From assembly GCF_017654505.1 (NCBI RefSeq), contig NC_054543.1:24590339-24654338 (forward strand): DNA of 64,000 nt, given 5' to 3'. The position numbers and the translations under genes are program-made. Every line of letters begins with the position of its first letter. Position 1 is the first letter of the stretch. Under the pieces are notes generated by a model. The model searched no databases, was not told the DNA's origin, and was given only the letters and a program-made list of their open reading frames with translations. This document shows positions 47,501 through 59,305 of this stretch, piece by piece. The DNA comes from Polyodon spathula (Eukaryota > Chordata > Actinopteri > Acipenseriformes > Polyodontidae).

Positions 47501-49991
47501 GATGCAGCAGTTAATCAGATCCGAGACCCATTTAGTGACTAGTCTTTGAAACATTGGTTGGATGTATGCAGGGCTTGCATTTGGAATGTGCAAAGAAACA
47601 CGGATCCTGCTTAATTACTGATGCTTTTGAAAAAAAGCTTGCACTTTATAAGCATTTAGTCACAAAAACAGTTAAACAACAATACAAAATAGTCAATCGT
47701 AGAGCTATAAGGATTCGTTGTGTATCGATGAATAGTGGTACTTTTTTTACATGATATACCGTATTGTAATAGTTATGCATCGTTTGCATCGTGATACAAG
47801 ACCAAAAGCACAACCTGTAGTTTATTGTAGTCCACCAAGTGGTTCTTGAATGAAGAGGAAGTGTGTTTTTGAATGTAATTCATTCTCTCATTAACTTAAT
47901 TTCATTTTTGTCTTTTAGCAAAGTAGTCCATTTTTAAATGATCATCTGATCTTCTGATCTTCTTATGCCTCATACTACAACCCCGTGAGGATCATCGCAT
48001 ACATTGTGATATATCGGTGTAATTACAGAAATGTAACGTACGGCATATTAACTGTTTTGCTTTTCTTATCTGTCTGATCGAGTGGCTATCTTAAACCAAG
48101 CAAAAATAATTAGAGCAGGTAGCTTCCAATGACATTGTCTTGTTTGTGTTTTACTTGTTCCCTTATTTTATGATGTTTGCAGTCATGCTGAGTTGTTCAC
48201 ATTGAAATTGTTTACTCTGTTTAAATATATTTTTTACTTTTCTGCTCTAGTTGCCTGCCACAGACTGATCTAGTCTATGTAGCATAGGCTAGATTAGCCA
48301 AAGTCTTTTATATTAGTAACCGCCAGCACCCTCTAGTGCAGAGTAGTGTATTTGCAAAAAAACTAAATGGCAGATCATGCTGTTGCTGGCTCTAACTTCT
48401 ATAAAGACACTTTGGCAGATCTATCCTATGTTGCATATCTATGGCAGGCAATTAGAACTGAAGAGCAGCACCTGACGCAAGTGAAAGCACCTGAACAAAG
48501 ACTCATCAAAAATAAACAATGCAATAAATGCAGTTAAGAATGATTTGCAGATATCTCAAAACGCTAATAAGACAGTGACATTTGGGGCTGTAGTCTGACA
48601 AGTGCAAGTGCAAACGGCACTTGCCCCCAATTCTGTGATGCAAAAATGGAGTGGAGACATAAAAACACCCCACTGCGCTGAAATGGTATTCTAAAGACAT
48701 ATCCTGCACCGTTATATAGCACCTGCCCTATCGCCACATGTTGGCATAAATTTCATGGTGTGGTATCATTAACATATTCGCCAAAGAGATTCTGATGACG
48801 GCACAATTAGGTCCCAAATAGACAATTGAGCACCCCATTAAGACTTGATAATTAAAGCCCTGGTTTGGGCTCCGGGAAATATTCCATGATAATTAAAGCC
48901 CTGGTTATATTTAAACTCTAGTACATTACAAGTTCAGAGGGAACTTGATGTGACACTTCATGCCCTGCTAGGAAATGAATCAGCTGCTGCTACTGTAGAC
49001 AGGTCAGGGAGGATAGTAAATATTTTACACTTTACATGTAGTGTGTCAATGCCATGAAATAATGCACCTTGTATAATTATTATAAATAATAAATGATTGC
49101 CCTACGTGCCTCTACCTCGTCTATTAATATAGCCGTTAATGTAGTATTAATATAGTATTACTTGCTGTTCTGACTTGCACTGTTTTTTCTTGTTCTGTGC
49201 TACTGGTCCTAGACATGTTCACCACTTCTACATTTAAAATGGGAGTCTTGCGGTGACACAAGCGCATTCTGTCTCTTTATTGTTGCCTGGCCCAGATTGG
49301 ACAGCAGAATCCCCAACCTACTCAGCATTGATTGCCTGGGTGATGTCACTGCGCCACTAAACACGCTTGCACTGTGTTTTTATTTTGATTAGCATCACAT
49401 TTTTGGAGAAGCCATGCCTTACAGGGCAGATGCGTTTGACTTTTAACCACCGCATAACCACTTTCATCAGAATCGAGCCCTTGAAATGACTTCCTCTTTA
49501 AATCTGTTATTCTCATCATCTCTTTGAGCAAAGGGCAGACACACACATAAACAGGAAACAAAAGTTTGACTAAGGCTGAATACCCAGCAAGGAAACACTA
49601 CATTACCAGATTAATCATTTATTGGCATACTCATTGTATGAGTGGAGTTTGTTAAAACTCTCTGGTTCAGATACAGTTTTTACTGAACCCGTTGGATCAA
49701 CAGAACCTTATATTTATTGATCCTGCACACATTTTACTGTTTTGGATCATTGCAAGAATGCATTTATTTCCAGCCCTTGGTGAATGCTGGAATGTACACA
49801 CCATATTGAATAGTTTACTGTAGATTGGATATTGGATTGAATACTTCATATTCAAAGAATGAGGGATTTGCTGCCTTAGGTTTACAAATGTAGAACACTG
49901 TGGACAGGGCATTGGTTGGGAAAATTGACTATTTGAATGTCAGTGCACCCCAGACAATAGCATGCACCTCACAGTGTTTTCTCTTTTCCAG
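44548..49991 (+). other. NDUFA10: NDUFA10 last intron (~5.4 kb)
   Basis: GT at 44548 and cttttccag ending at 49991. No mobile element I can name; some short frames (45076-45426, 46682-46924) lack motifs. The direct pair attaaagccctggttt / attaaagccctggtta at about 48851 and 48893 is a short local repeat. Confidence 0.85.
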
Positions 49992-50060
49992 CTTCCTGGT
50001 AAGAGGTTCAGCCCAGGTTACAACGAGGACGTCGGAGACAAATATATCTGGTTGAAATGA
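49992..50060 (+). CDS. NDUFA10: NDUFA10 last coding exon, C-terminus and stop
   Basis: Reads [20 protein letters not shown] then LK and TGA at 50058-50060. The vertebrate NDUFA10 C-terminus is LPGRKYSPGYN..VGDKWIWLK, an unusually distinctive ending that identifies the gene. The acceptor cttttccag is strong. The four exons found encode about 105 C-terminal residues of a protein of about 350, so most of the gene (mitochondrial targeting signal, nucleoside-kinase core) lies upstream of the window. Confidence 0.97.
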   Translation, partial: LPGKRFSPGYNEDVGDKYIWLK

Positions 50061-50240
50061 AATAAGCAACTGTTTTGGAAATTCGTTGAAAGATGAGGAC
50101 TACTGGAACAGATGGATGACCCAGGATCAAACTGGGGTTTTGAATAGGACCTTAAAAGGGGGGGGGGTTCAGTATACTCCTGGTTGTGTCGTTTCAGATT
50201 GTATTATATCTCTTAATAAACTTAATTATTAAAATATGTT
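50061..50240 (+). terminator. NDUFA10: NDUFA10 3' UTR and polyadenylation signal
   Basis: A canonical AATAAA lies at 50215-50220, about 155 bases after the stop, with a second ATTAAA-like aattattaaaa just after. A G-run at 50157-50168 lies in the UTR. Cleavage would be expected around 50232-50245. Confidence 0.8.
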
Positions 50241-50462
50241 GATGTATTAGCCATTCTTTATGAGCATTCTTTCCATAATGGTGAATTTAAAGCCCTTTAG
50301 TCTTCAATGTGTTTCTTATCATTATGAGAAGTGATGAATATTAAAAGATGATACTTTTTAAAGGTGACGCTTACATTAAAGAATGGAGCAAAGTAATACA
50401 CATTACCTTAGAACTGAGCTTACATAGGATTCTATACACAACTAACATTATCTACAAATACA
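50241..50462. other. Downstream flank of NDUFA10
   Basis: No feature recognised before the piggyBac tip. Confidence 0.5.
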
Positions 50463-51703
50463 CCCTTTGCGGTCCTATGTCGGACCTGGTCCGACATCGT
50501 GAAAATCCCTTTCCGGTCCATTGTCCGACATTGATGAAAACCTTGATCTAAGACAGCATATGTTGCGTTTAAGCCAGAAAAAGCCAAGGCGAGGCCTTCC
50601 CTAATCGTCTCTGATCGGAAAGAAGGCAGAGACAACCGAATAGACCATATACAGGTTGAGCAAAGCCGAATTGAACAGACGGAGACTGAGATGCACAGAG
50701 TGAGAATGGTGCAGAGAAAGTCAAGCCAGCCTGAAGAACTTGCACTGATGATGGATGAGGCTGAAAGTACAAATGAAAGCAGTTTGGATGATGATTTTGA
50801 TCAATCTATTAATGAGGAAGTAAATATTTTTCTTACTGAGGTCTCTGAGGAATCTGAGGAAAGTGACCACGAACCAGATGCGCAACCAGAAGGCGAGTGG
50901 AGATGCACATCGGTAAGTGCAGATGCTTTCACAAAACTCCCATTTACTGTGGTAGGGGATATCAAGGGAGTACTACTTTGAGGACTGCACTGGAGTTTTC
51001 TCAACTTTTTTTCACAAACGCATTGTTTACTGAAACCAATTGATATGCGAGTGTAAAACTAACAGGACCTCTGCGTCAAAATTCTATTTGGAACTCCTGG
51101 AAACCTGTTACGGTACCAGAGATGAAGGTGTTCTGCTGAATATGGGACTGAATGTAAAAACGGACATTTCTCAGAGGAATGGGACGACAGAATGCAGTTT
51201 TTCAAAGATGTATTCGAGATCACGTTTCTTGCAGATCTTTTGGATGCTACACCTTTGCCCTCTCCCACCCAGGTGCCTTAGGCTGCTTTTGTTAGCAGAG
51301 GACAAAAGGTCAGGAATGTGGTCAGCTACATAGACACAAAATGCCGTGAGCCATTTATCCCCGGTAGAGACATTTTCATTGATGATAGCACTGTTGGCTT
51401 CAAAGGAAGGATTCAAGTGCTGCAATCCTCAGAAGCCTACCAATGGGGGATGCATGTGTTTGTTTTAGGTGACTGTGAAACTGGTTGTCTCTGCTATTGT
51501 TGCTTACTTTGGTAGCCCACCAACAGACTCCATGTTGAGACCTGACATGCCATTTTCATCAAGAACTGTTCTTCACCTGTGTGAAACATTGCTGGAGATA
51601 ACAAATGGACATGGCTTTCATTTGTTTACAGATCGATTTTACACAGGTTACAACCTGGCCATATTTTTGACACTGAATGTTATCAGATCTTCAACCAAAA
51701 TCT
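50463..51703 (+). mobile_element. piggyBac-like transposon, 3' truncated
   Basis: Begins ccctttgcggtcctatgtcg, with repeated tccgacat motifs at 50491 and 50523. The transposase follows and ends abruptly at about 51703 against a Tc1 end, with no right terminus. The preceding TTAA is not preserved. Confidence 0.8.
50691..51703 (+). pseudogene. piggyBac transposase pseudogene
   Basis: Fragments follow the PiggyBac/DDE_Tnp_1_7 order: an acidic N-terminal leader (SSLDDDFDQSINEEVNIFLT, 50775-50835), a garbled middle (RFLQIFWMLHLCPLP around 51225), YIDTKCREPFIPGRDIFIDD and STVGFKGRIQVLQ (first catalytic Asp in IDxSxVxFKGR, about 51385), YQWGMHVFVLGDCETGC, then GHGFHLFTDRFYTGYNLAIF (second Asp in FTDRFYT). 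The frame changes at least twice, and the third catalytic Asp plus the cysteine-rich C-terminus are lost at the truncation. It would act, when intact, by TTAA-specific cut and paste. Confidence 0.88.
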
Positions 51704-51708
51704 AATAT

Positions 51709-52860
51709 TAGATAAAAGGCACCCTGAGTGAACAATAACGCAAAATTCTGATACTTATTTCATTTATTTATTAAAGAAAGTTATGCAACACCAAATGCCC
51801 CCTTGTAAAAAAGTAATCACCCCCTTAGACTCAATAACTGGTTACGCCACCTTTAGCAGCAACAACTGCAACCAAACACTTCCTGTAGTTATTAATCCGT
51901 CTCTCACAGCGCCGTGGAGGAATTTTGGCTCACTCCTTCATGCAGAACTGCTTCAACTCAGTGACATTTGTGGGTTTCGAGCATAAACTGATAATTTCAG
52001 GTCCTGCCACACAACAACATCTCAATGGGGTTTAGGTCTGGACTTTGACTAGGCCATTCCAAAACTTTAAATGTCTTGTTCTTCAACCATTTTGATGTAG
52101 ACTTACGTGTGTTTCAGATCAGTGTCTTGCTGCATGACCCAGCTGCACTTCAGCTGACAGACGGATGGCCTGACATTCTCCTGTAGAATTCTCTGATACA
52201 GAGCAGAATTCATGGTTCCTTCAATGATGGCAAGTCATCCAGGTCCTGATGTAGCAAAGCATCCCCAAATCATGGCACTACCATCACCATGCTTGACTGT
52301 TGGTATGAGGTTCTTACTGTGGAATGCAGTGTTTGGTTTTTGCCAGACATAACAGGGCCCATGTTGGCCAAAACGTTCCGTTTTTGACTCATCTGTCCAT
52401 AGAACATTTTTCCAGAACTCTTGAAGATCATCCAGGTGCTTTTTGGCAAACATGAGACGAGCATTCATGTTCCTCTTAGTGAGCAGTGGTTTCCGCCTTG
52501 CTACACTCTCTTGATACTCTGCCATGAATCCTATTTTTGCCCAGTGTCTTTTTGATGGTGGCGTCATGAACACTGACCTTAGCCTAGGCGAGAGAAGCCT
52601 GCAGATCCCTGGATGTTGTCTAGGGTTCTTGTGACTTCCTGGGCAATTTTATGCCTTGCTCTTGGAGAGATTTTGGCAGGACGGCCACTCCTGGGAAGAT
52701 TCACTACACCCAAACTTTCTCCATTTGAACGATATGGCTCTGACTGTGGTTTGGTGGAGCCCTAGAGCCTTGGCTTTGAAACCCTTTCCAGACTGATAGA
52801 CATCAACAACATTTTTCTGGAGGTCTTCATGAATTTCTTTTCATCGTGGCATGATGTGCC
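51709..52860 (-). mobile_element. Tc1-like transposon (Tc1-E), one end missing
   Basis: The 51709-51840 segment (ccctgagtgaacaataacgc, then aaaaaagtaatcaccccctt) is a Tc1-type terminal zone. The transposase is read on the - strand from about 52850 inward. The opposite terminus is missing, because a hAT miniature element begins at about 52867. Confidence 0.82.
51850..52850 (-). pseudogene. Tc1-E transposase pseudogene
   Basis: The open piece 52235-52573 gives [40 protein letters not shown] (first Asp) and [20 protein letters not shown]. Upstream, in shifted frames, are HEDLQKNVVDVYQSGKGFKA-type helix-turn-helix residues (about 52835-52775). Downstream is [10 protein letters not shown] at about 52130, where the usual QQDNDPKHT has changed. 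The catalytic Glu region falls near 52030-52060 as a decayed [15 protein letters not shown] string. Multiple stops make it nonfunctional. It is a fifth transposase lineage in the window, distinct by sequence from A-D. Confidence 0.82.
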
Positions 52861-52866
52861 CCTAGA

Positions 52867-53052
52867 ACAGTGGTACACAACTCAGGCAATGGAGGGCCGG
52901 TGTGCCGCCTGGTTTTTGTTCTAACCATACCCTAAATTAGTTAATTGGACCAATTAAGCTTCTAATAAGGTCCAATAAAGTACTTTAGGGTGCAGTTGGA
53001 ATAAAAAACATGCAGGGACACTGGCCCACCAGGACTGAGTTGTGCACCACGG
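52867..53052 (+). mobile_element. hAT-type miniature element (MITE)
   Basis: The ends cagtggtacacaactcaggc and its inverse cctgagttgtgcaccac-type (tgagttgtgcaccacgg at 53036-53052) form TIRs, with a mid-part attagttaattggaccaatt. About 186 bp, no coding capacity. CAGTGG...ends with gtgcacaactc are typical of hAT tips. The 8-bp flanks ccctagaa and tagtttaa do not match exactly. Confidence 0.75.
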
Positions 53053-54299
53053 TAGTTTAAACCCTCTGCAACTGAATTATATATATATATTTTTTTTGTT
53101 TGTTTATTAACCAAATGCATCTGTTTTTCTTCATCAGTTTTTTCAGTCCTCACGGATATTTGGCAAGCTTAATAAAGTCACCAGTGAGGTGGAATTTCTA
53201 TTATTAGGGGTACACAAAGGAGGGCACTGGGAATTGTTAAATATGTCCCTTTGCTATTTTACATGTGGAAGAGAGTAATGGCCGCTTGACAATCTCACAA
53301 AAGGGGTCGAAACCATCTCTAGTCAGTAAACTGACAGGAGAATCAGGCAGGAGCACTCTCAATAATGCTCGAAAGCGTGATTTTACCGTCAAAGAAAGCA
53401 CAAGGCAATCTGTGACCTGTTTCAGTGAAGTGAGAGAGAAAATGGCGATATGCTACTGTGCGGATGTCCCACTTCAGCAAGAGGTGGGAGGGACTTCTTC
53501 CTCACAGCAGAGTCCTGACAGGGCAGCTTTTTTATATATGCTCAGTGATTGACAGTTAGAGAGGGCTCTTCCCATTCGGTAATGGTTGTCATTTCATTGA
53601 AAGGGAATGTGGAAGGCAGACACACGTTGTCTTTGGACATAGTTGGGGTCAAAAAAAAAAAAAAAAAAAAGGACAGGAATTAATTGTTAGGCATTTACGC
53701 AGCAAGGGCATTCTCAAACAGCTGCATTAATACTATAACATAGGCATAACGCAGTTCATGGTAAGTGGTTTTATACAGAACTGTAAAACCACAAGAGATG
53801 CACAACATGACAGACCAGACACAGGAAAACACAATAATAAAAAAAAAAAAAAAGTCGCCGGCATTATCATTAAGGTGAACTACAAAACTGCTAACCATAA
53901 AATCACCCACTACTGCCCACCTTGAAATCCACAGTAACAACTGACCTGCTCCCTTGCAATATTTATAGTTAACAACAAACATGCTCATCAACATTTACAC
54001 GTGAAATGCGGGTTTCCATGCGAAACTGGGCGTGGATTTCCCGTGTGTTTTGTTATTTACACAAGTAAATTACATTTACCCCATCCCTCTCTGTGGCAGT
54101 TTTTTTTGGCCACAAACTTGATTTACTCAAGTAATTCTCCCAAACGTGCATGCGCATTGCCATTTCACATGTAAATTGACCCGCTTGGAAACCCCATGAT
54201 AGTCAACATTGGTAACGTGTTTTCCTGCCTGAGTTATAACAGAAAAGAACCTGAAATACAATATAATAGTAAAACATAATGGGATTCAACTGATGAGTA
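53053..54299. other. Intergenic, nothing supported
   Basis: The + strand frame 53265-53552 (95 residues) has no motif I recognise. A TATA-like string read on the - strand (gagcatatataaaaaagctg, 53529-53548) might belong to an unknown LTR. An A-run lies at about 53651-53670. Confidence 0.4.
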
Positions 54300-54599
54300 A
54301 TAATTCCTTTCTTTTTTTTTTGTGATCAATTGTTTTTTTTTATTCTTAATAACATAAACAAAGCATACAAAATAAAAATAAAATTAATTATTTACAACAT
54401 TGCCGATGCTTGCCCATTAAAAAAAAAAATGTAAAAAATAACTAAGAAAAACTTACTACAATATTGTTATCTAAAAATAAAATTACATACCAAAAATAGA
54501 AGCTAGTGTGAAGGTAATGGAAAGGAAGCCCACCTCATTTAAGGGTCTATCCAAACCTGTAAAATTGATTTGTTGGCTGCAGTTAACCCTGCCAGAAGT

Positions 54600-57500
54600 A
54601 TCTTGCTCTAGTGTAGAGAAGGGCCTAGGGAGGAGTCATTATTCAATAGAAATACAACCAGATTTTTTTATGATTTGAACCTCCGTCAGCTCAGTAATAG
54701 TTTGAGCTACACTGTCCCAGAACGCAGCCACAATCGGACATTCCCAAAACATGTGTAGGTGTGTGCCCACTGCACCAGCCTGACAAACTAGGGGATTAGG
54801 GGACTTTGTCGTTTTAAAAGGTATGTATGGAGTAGCAAATACTTTATGGATAAGTTTAAAGTGTACTAATTGATGAACTGGGTTCTTGGAAGGTAAAAAC
54901 CTATTGTTCCATACATTGTCCCAATCAGGAGAAAAGCCCAGCTTTTCCATTTCACGCTCCCAAATTTTTGTAACTGGCAGAGTATTATATGCTTGTTTTA
55001 CCACCTGTCTATAGATAGTTGAGACTGTCCCTCGTGAACAGCTGTCTGTCAACAGCCAGTCTACCAAAGGATGAGCACATACATCTGAGTCTCAAGGAAC
55101 CCCATAGGCACGTAAAGCAGACCTTAGTCTTAAATATAGAAAATAAGAGAAACCTGGGAAAAGAAGTCTTCCTTGAGTTCCTGGAACGTTCAAAGACCTT
55201 TACTGTTAAAAATATCTTTAAAACTATGCACACCGCTATTTGACCAGACAGGGTATATAAAAGGCTTACCTCCTGTCAGTAAATGATTATTATTCCAAAT
55301 AGGAGACGAATGAGAAAACTCAAATGAACCTCCCATAAGTTTTTCCACATTGTACCAAGTTTTTAATGAATTTGCAACAATAGGGCTAAATTTAAAATTT
55401 AAGTTTTTCTTGGGGATGTCAGTAAATAATAAGTAGTCTATGTGGGTGAACTATAACTGCTTCCACATTGCATCAGGCAACCTTTGAGTCTATGTTGGTC
55501 CATGTTTTTAAGGCTCTAACTTGAAAAGCCCAATAGTATAGTTTAAGATCAGGAAGAGACAATCCACCACTGACCTTTGTGCATTGCAGTACTGTTAGAC
55601 GAATGCAGGGATGTTTTTCATTCCAAATAAATTTAGATAGAATAGAATTGGCTTCCTTACAAAAAGTAAGATATGGGGATAGGGGTAACATAGAAAATAA
55701 AAAATGAATTCTCTGTAATATGTTCATTTTAATCGTGGCTATCCTTCCTTGTAAAGATAAATGCAAGGGAGACCATCTCTGCAGGTCTTTTTTAATTTTG
55801 TCAAAGTAGTGTAATTAACTTTGTTTATAAGTTGCAGTGAGGGGTGAATCTGTATTCCCAAATATGTAAATTTATTATCAGTTGGGACTGTAATAGGGAG
55901 TACTGCATTCTTTGCAGCTAGATTTAGAGGCATTAAAATGATTTAGCCCAATTAATTTTATAACCAGACATACTGCCAAATTTAGTAAATAGTGCTAGAC
56001 AACGAGGAGTTGATTCTGAAATATTTGAAAGATATAAAAGAATGTCATCTGCGTAAAGAGAAATGTAATGTTTTGAGCCTGTGGTTGTTATTGGAGAGAT
56101 ATCTGTACTTTGTCTAACGGCTTGAGCTAGCGGTTCCAACGATAGAGCAAATAGCAATGGGGAGAGAGGACATCCTTGACGTGTTCCCCGTTGAAGTTTA
56201 AAAGGGGAGGATTGACAGCTATCAGTCATCACAGATGCCAAATAATTGTTATATAGTATTTGCACCAAATGAATAAAACCTGGACCAAGCATTCCAAGAC
56301 CAACCAGAGGTAGTGCCACTCAATTCGATCAAATGCCTTTTCTACATCCAGGGAAATAACTGCACAAGATTCAGAGTGGGAAGCAGCATCACAAATGACA
56401 TGTAGTAATCTACGAATATTGTCAGAAGCTAGAGCCCTCTCACGAAGCCTGTTTGATCAAAGTGTTGTCACATATTCAAGTGTAGATGAGATAAGAATAC
56501 AGTCAATCCGAGAATAGGTTTTGTGTCGAGTAGAAAAGAAGGTATAGTCCCTTACATTATCATTCTTCAAACGCCAAATATCCCGCAAATTAGTATCTCT
56601 AATAAAATTATTAAAAACCACTGACGAATTCAAACCATTATCAGCTGAATTGGGATTAGATTGATCTAAAACCGGATTATTTATTGTATTGAAATCTCCT
56701 CCTATTACACTATGTAACACAATTTTTGTTCCTGGGTAGTTGGTGTTATTTCCTAATTGCTTATGCCTCAAAAGTATAGAAAATGGCTATTATTCTCCAC
56801 AAACTTTGCTTTTGTGACCAGGACAGTGATATTTCAAAATATCACTATTTCCAATAGGAAAACGGGCAAATATGTGTCTTTTCGTTCACATAAAGTCAGA
56901 AAGAAACAACATATGAATCCAAATTAACATGCATTTATACTAAAGTAATACAAAAATGACTACAAAAGATTTAGAAGCGGGTAGTTTTTCGAGTAAATAC
57001 AGTATAATCGTAAATCTCGAAAAACTACTCACTTTTAAATCTTTTGTAGTCATTTTTGTAGTACTTTAGTATAAATACATGTTAATTTGGATTCATATGT
57101 TGTTTTTTTACTGACTTTATGTAAACGAAAAGACACACATTTGCCCGCTTTCCCATCGGAAATAGTGATATTTTGAAATATCACTGTACTGGTCACAAAA
57201 GCAAAGTCTGTGGGGAATAATAGCCATTTTCTATACTTTTGAGGCATAAGCAATTAGGAAATAACACTTACTACCCAGGAACAAAAAAATAAATAAATTA
57301 TTTGTTACACTGTGTTATTAACCGGTGCTCGGAGAAATCTAGACAAACATTCGCTATACCAGGAAGAACGTTAATATCATAGTCATTAGGGGCATAAATA
57401 AAAACAAAAGCAAATTTAACATTGTTCAAGGAACTAGCAAATAAACAAAACGCCTTGATCGTCACCCCCAGATCCTTCAACAGAAAGTTTTAGTTTCCTA

Positions 57501-57650
57501 TTTACCAATATAAGAACCCCCTTAGTTTTATTATTTGCAGAAGATAATGCTGCAACATGAAAGTGTTTATTTTGAAAGCGGTGAATATCCTCAGATTTAA
57601 GATGAGATTCCTGTATTAATGCAATCGATATCCTTTTACGGTGCAAAAAA
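54600..57650 (-). pseudogene. L1 ORF2 pseudogene (endonuclease and reverse transcriptase)
   Basis: Endonuclease blocks: ALIQESHLKSEDIHRFQNKH (57620-57560), FVFIYAPNDYDIN, then after the inserted miniature element GGDFNTINNPVLDQS and YSRIDCILISSTL. A deletion of several hundred bases follows: the endonuclease end meets DQTGFVRERALASDNIRRLL at about 56456. Reverse transcriptase: CAVISLDVEKAFDRIEW (first catalytic Asp), RGTRQGCPLSPLLFALSLEP and ISLYADDILLYLS (YADD box, 56045). C-terminal part: DNKFTYLGIQIHP, LKIAMNILQRIHFLFSMLP-like segment at 55700, KLIHKVFATPYIPFKTTKSP and LHMFWECPIVAAFWDSVAQT. Frameshifts and stops occur throughout. Confidence 0.88.
56708..57315. mobile_element. Palindromic fold-back MITE derived from the 36-39 kb TIR element
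   Basis: Two inverted arms of about 290-300 bp. The left arm (56708-56997: cactatgtaacacaattttt, ttcctgggtagttggtgtta ... atttagaagcgggtagtttt) matches 36238-36525, including the last transposase codons. The right arm (57005-57315) is its inverse, starting gtaaatctcgaaaaactact. The arms meet around taaatacagtataatcgtaa. Flanks are tcctcc-TATT(A) and TATTA-accgg, giving a 4-5-bp target duplication. Confidence 0.9.
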
Positions 57651-58205
57651 CTCTAAACACTTTGTGCGTTTAACAGGAGTATTTAAGCCACGGACGTTCC
57701 AAGATAGAATATTAATATTAGCCATCATGGTGGATCAACAAACAAAAACCTCTCTCTCAGGAAAACAAAAAAAACTAAGACAGACATAGGGTGTATTCTA
57801 CTAGTTGCAGCAAAGAGCACATTGTGTGAAAAGATACTATACCAGTTAAAATAGATAGATATCGGACAGATATGGTATGCAAAAAAGTACAATATAATCG
57901 TAGGCATGCACTGGCAAATTGAACAACAATAAAAGAACAGATTTGTAAAGAACAGATTCGTACACCTAGCCTCGAAGAAAAAAAAAGTCACTTTACAGTA
58001 TAGCACAGATGCAACCACATTAACAAATAATTTGTCAATAAGCAATGAGCAATCTGTAATGTCACTGTTGTCAAACCTTAAGTCCCGGTTAACTTCAGAC
58101 ATCTCTTCACAGTTCAGATCCCTTGCTGAGTTGCTTCCATTGCTGAAATAGGACCCACAAACTCCAAAGAGACTGCAAAATCTTCTTCAACTTCTATAGG
58201 TGTTT

Positions 58206-58856
58206 TAAACAGCCAGTGTTTCCTCCCCATGAAACACCTTAACCAGAGCTGGATAAATCAGGAAAGACTTGATCCCCTTGTGCATCATACATTTCCTGGC
58301 TTGCATCATGTCCCATCTCTTCTGAGCTGTGACATTGCTGTAATCCGGGATAAAGCGAACAGCCACCTTGCTGCAGGGTGGAGCTGGTCCGAGCTCCAGA
58401 GAGAACGGCCTGGAGGTCGTTGTAACGCAGCATGCTTGAAAATCAAAGTGTGCGGCCTATTTCTACAGCCTTCCTTTCCGCTGTAGATGCGGTGGGCTCT
58501 TTCGATCAATAGATCTGCTCTCCAAAGTCAGAATCCATTTAGGAAGATTACGTTGGAGGAATTTGATAGGGTCATCCTTCTCTTCAGCCTCGTCTAACCC
58601 AACAAGCCTTAGATTATTTTGCCGCTGTTTGTCCTCGTACTGGACCAGTTTCTCCTGCAATCTATCAACCGTGAGTCTGCTTTCAGCTGACTCCTGTTTG
58701 ACCACCCAAACAGTTACCTGCATATTGTCATTTTTTTTTATTTTCCAAGGATCTGAACCTCTCAGTTAAACCGTGAAGTTCTTCCCGAATCACTTGCCTC
58801 AATAGGGGCTGCAAATTCCTGAGCTGTTGTTTCAGCAAATCCACAACAGTAGCACT
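58206..58856 (-). pseudogene. L1 ORF1 pseudogene (RNA-binding protein)
   Basis: Coiled-coil then RRM-like layout of L1 ORF1p, an RNA chaperone that packages the element's RNA. On the - strand: ATVVDLLKQQLRNLQPLLRQ (58850-58790), ESRLTVDRLQEKLVQYEDKQ, RQNNLRLVGLDEAEEKDDPI and KFLQRNLPKWILTLESRSID, then IERAHRIYSG-like (58510), ITAMSQLRRDG or, in the adjacent frame, SNVTAQKRWDMMQARKCMMH and LIYPALVKVFHGEE. The string RQNNLRLVGLxE...FLxxxLPxW...IERAHRI is diagnostic for L1 ORF1. At least two frame changes occur. Confidence 0.88.
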
Positions 58857-59305
58857 GTCGTAGAAATTCTAATAAAAGGAAGAGACTGCGAGTTTCAAAC
58901 ACACAGGCCTTTATTTCTTAAGTTTGCAAACTGAAAACACTCTCAAAAACACACAGGGTGCTAGATAATCATCGAGTAGTGTTCCAACATACAGAGTTAG
59001 ATCAGTTTCTTATATACCTTGAAACTGTCAGCACGGCAGAGGGTTAGCCATTGTTGATTCAGATATTAGCATATAAAGGAAACAATTTATAACTATGCAT
59101 ACGTGGCATATAGCTAAGCAAGCAGATAACAGAATGGCTGCTTTGGGTGTATATGCAAAGCTCATCCTATTATCCATTGTCTCACAGCTGCAGTGTAGGC
59201 AAAACTTTAACTTAAGCAAAGCATACAAGGTTATGCAAGCAAGGTTATAGGAGTGCGTTCCATATCGAGCCAATCCTATTTTCTATAACATTTCTATTAC
59301 AGCAC
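58856..59305 (-). mobile_element. Solo LTR with 4-bp target duplication
   Basis: Read on the - strand it begins tgtaatagaaatgttataga and ends gaatttctacgaca. A TATA box tatataagaaac is present (about 59008-59019), followed by polyadenylation-type aataaaggcctg near 58908-58919. GCAC lies directly outside both ends (58852-58855 and 59306-59309). About 450 bp with no internal sequence: a recombined LTR. It sits inside the L1 ORF1 region on the same strand. Family unknown. Confidence 0.78.

Noticed and set aside
53265..53552. 95-residue + strand frame
   Set aside because: Low-complexity Ser/Thr-rich translation without recognisable domain; a possible LTR on the other strand explains it equally well.
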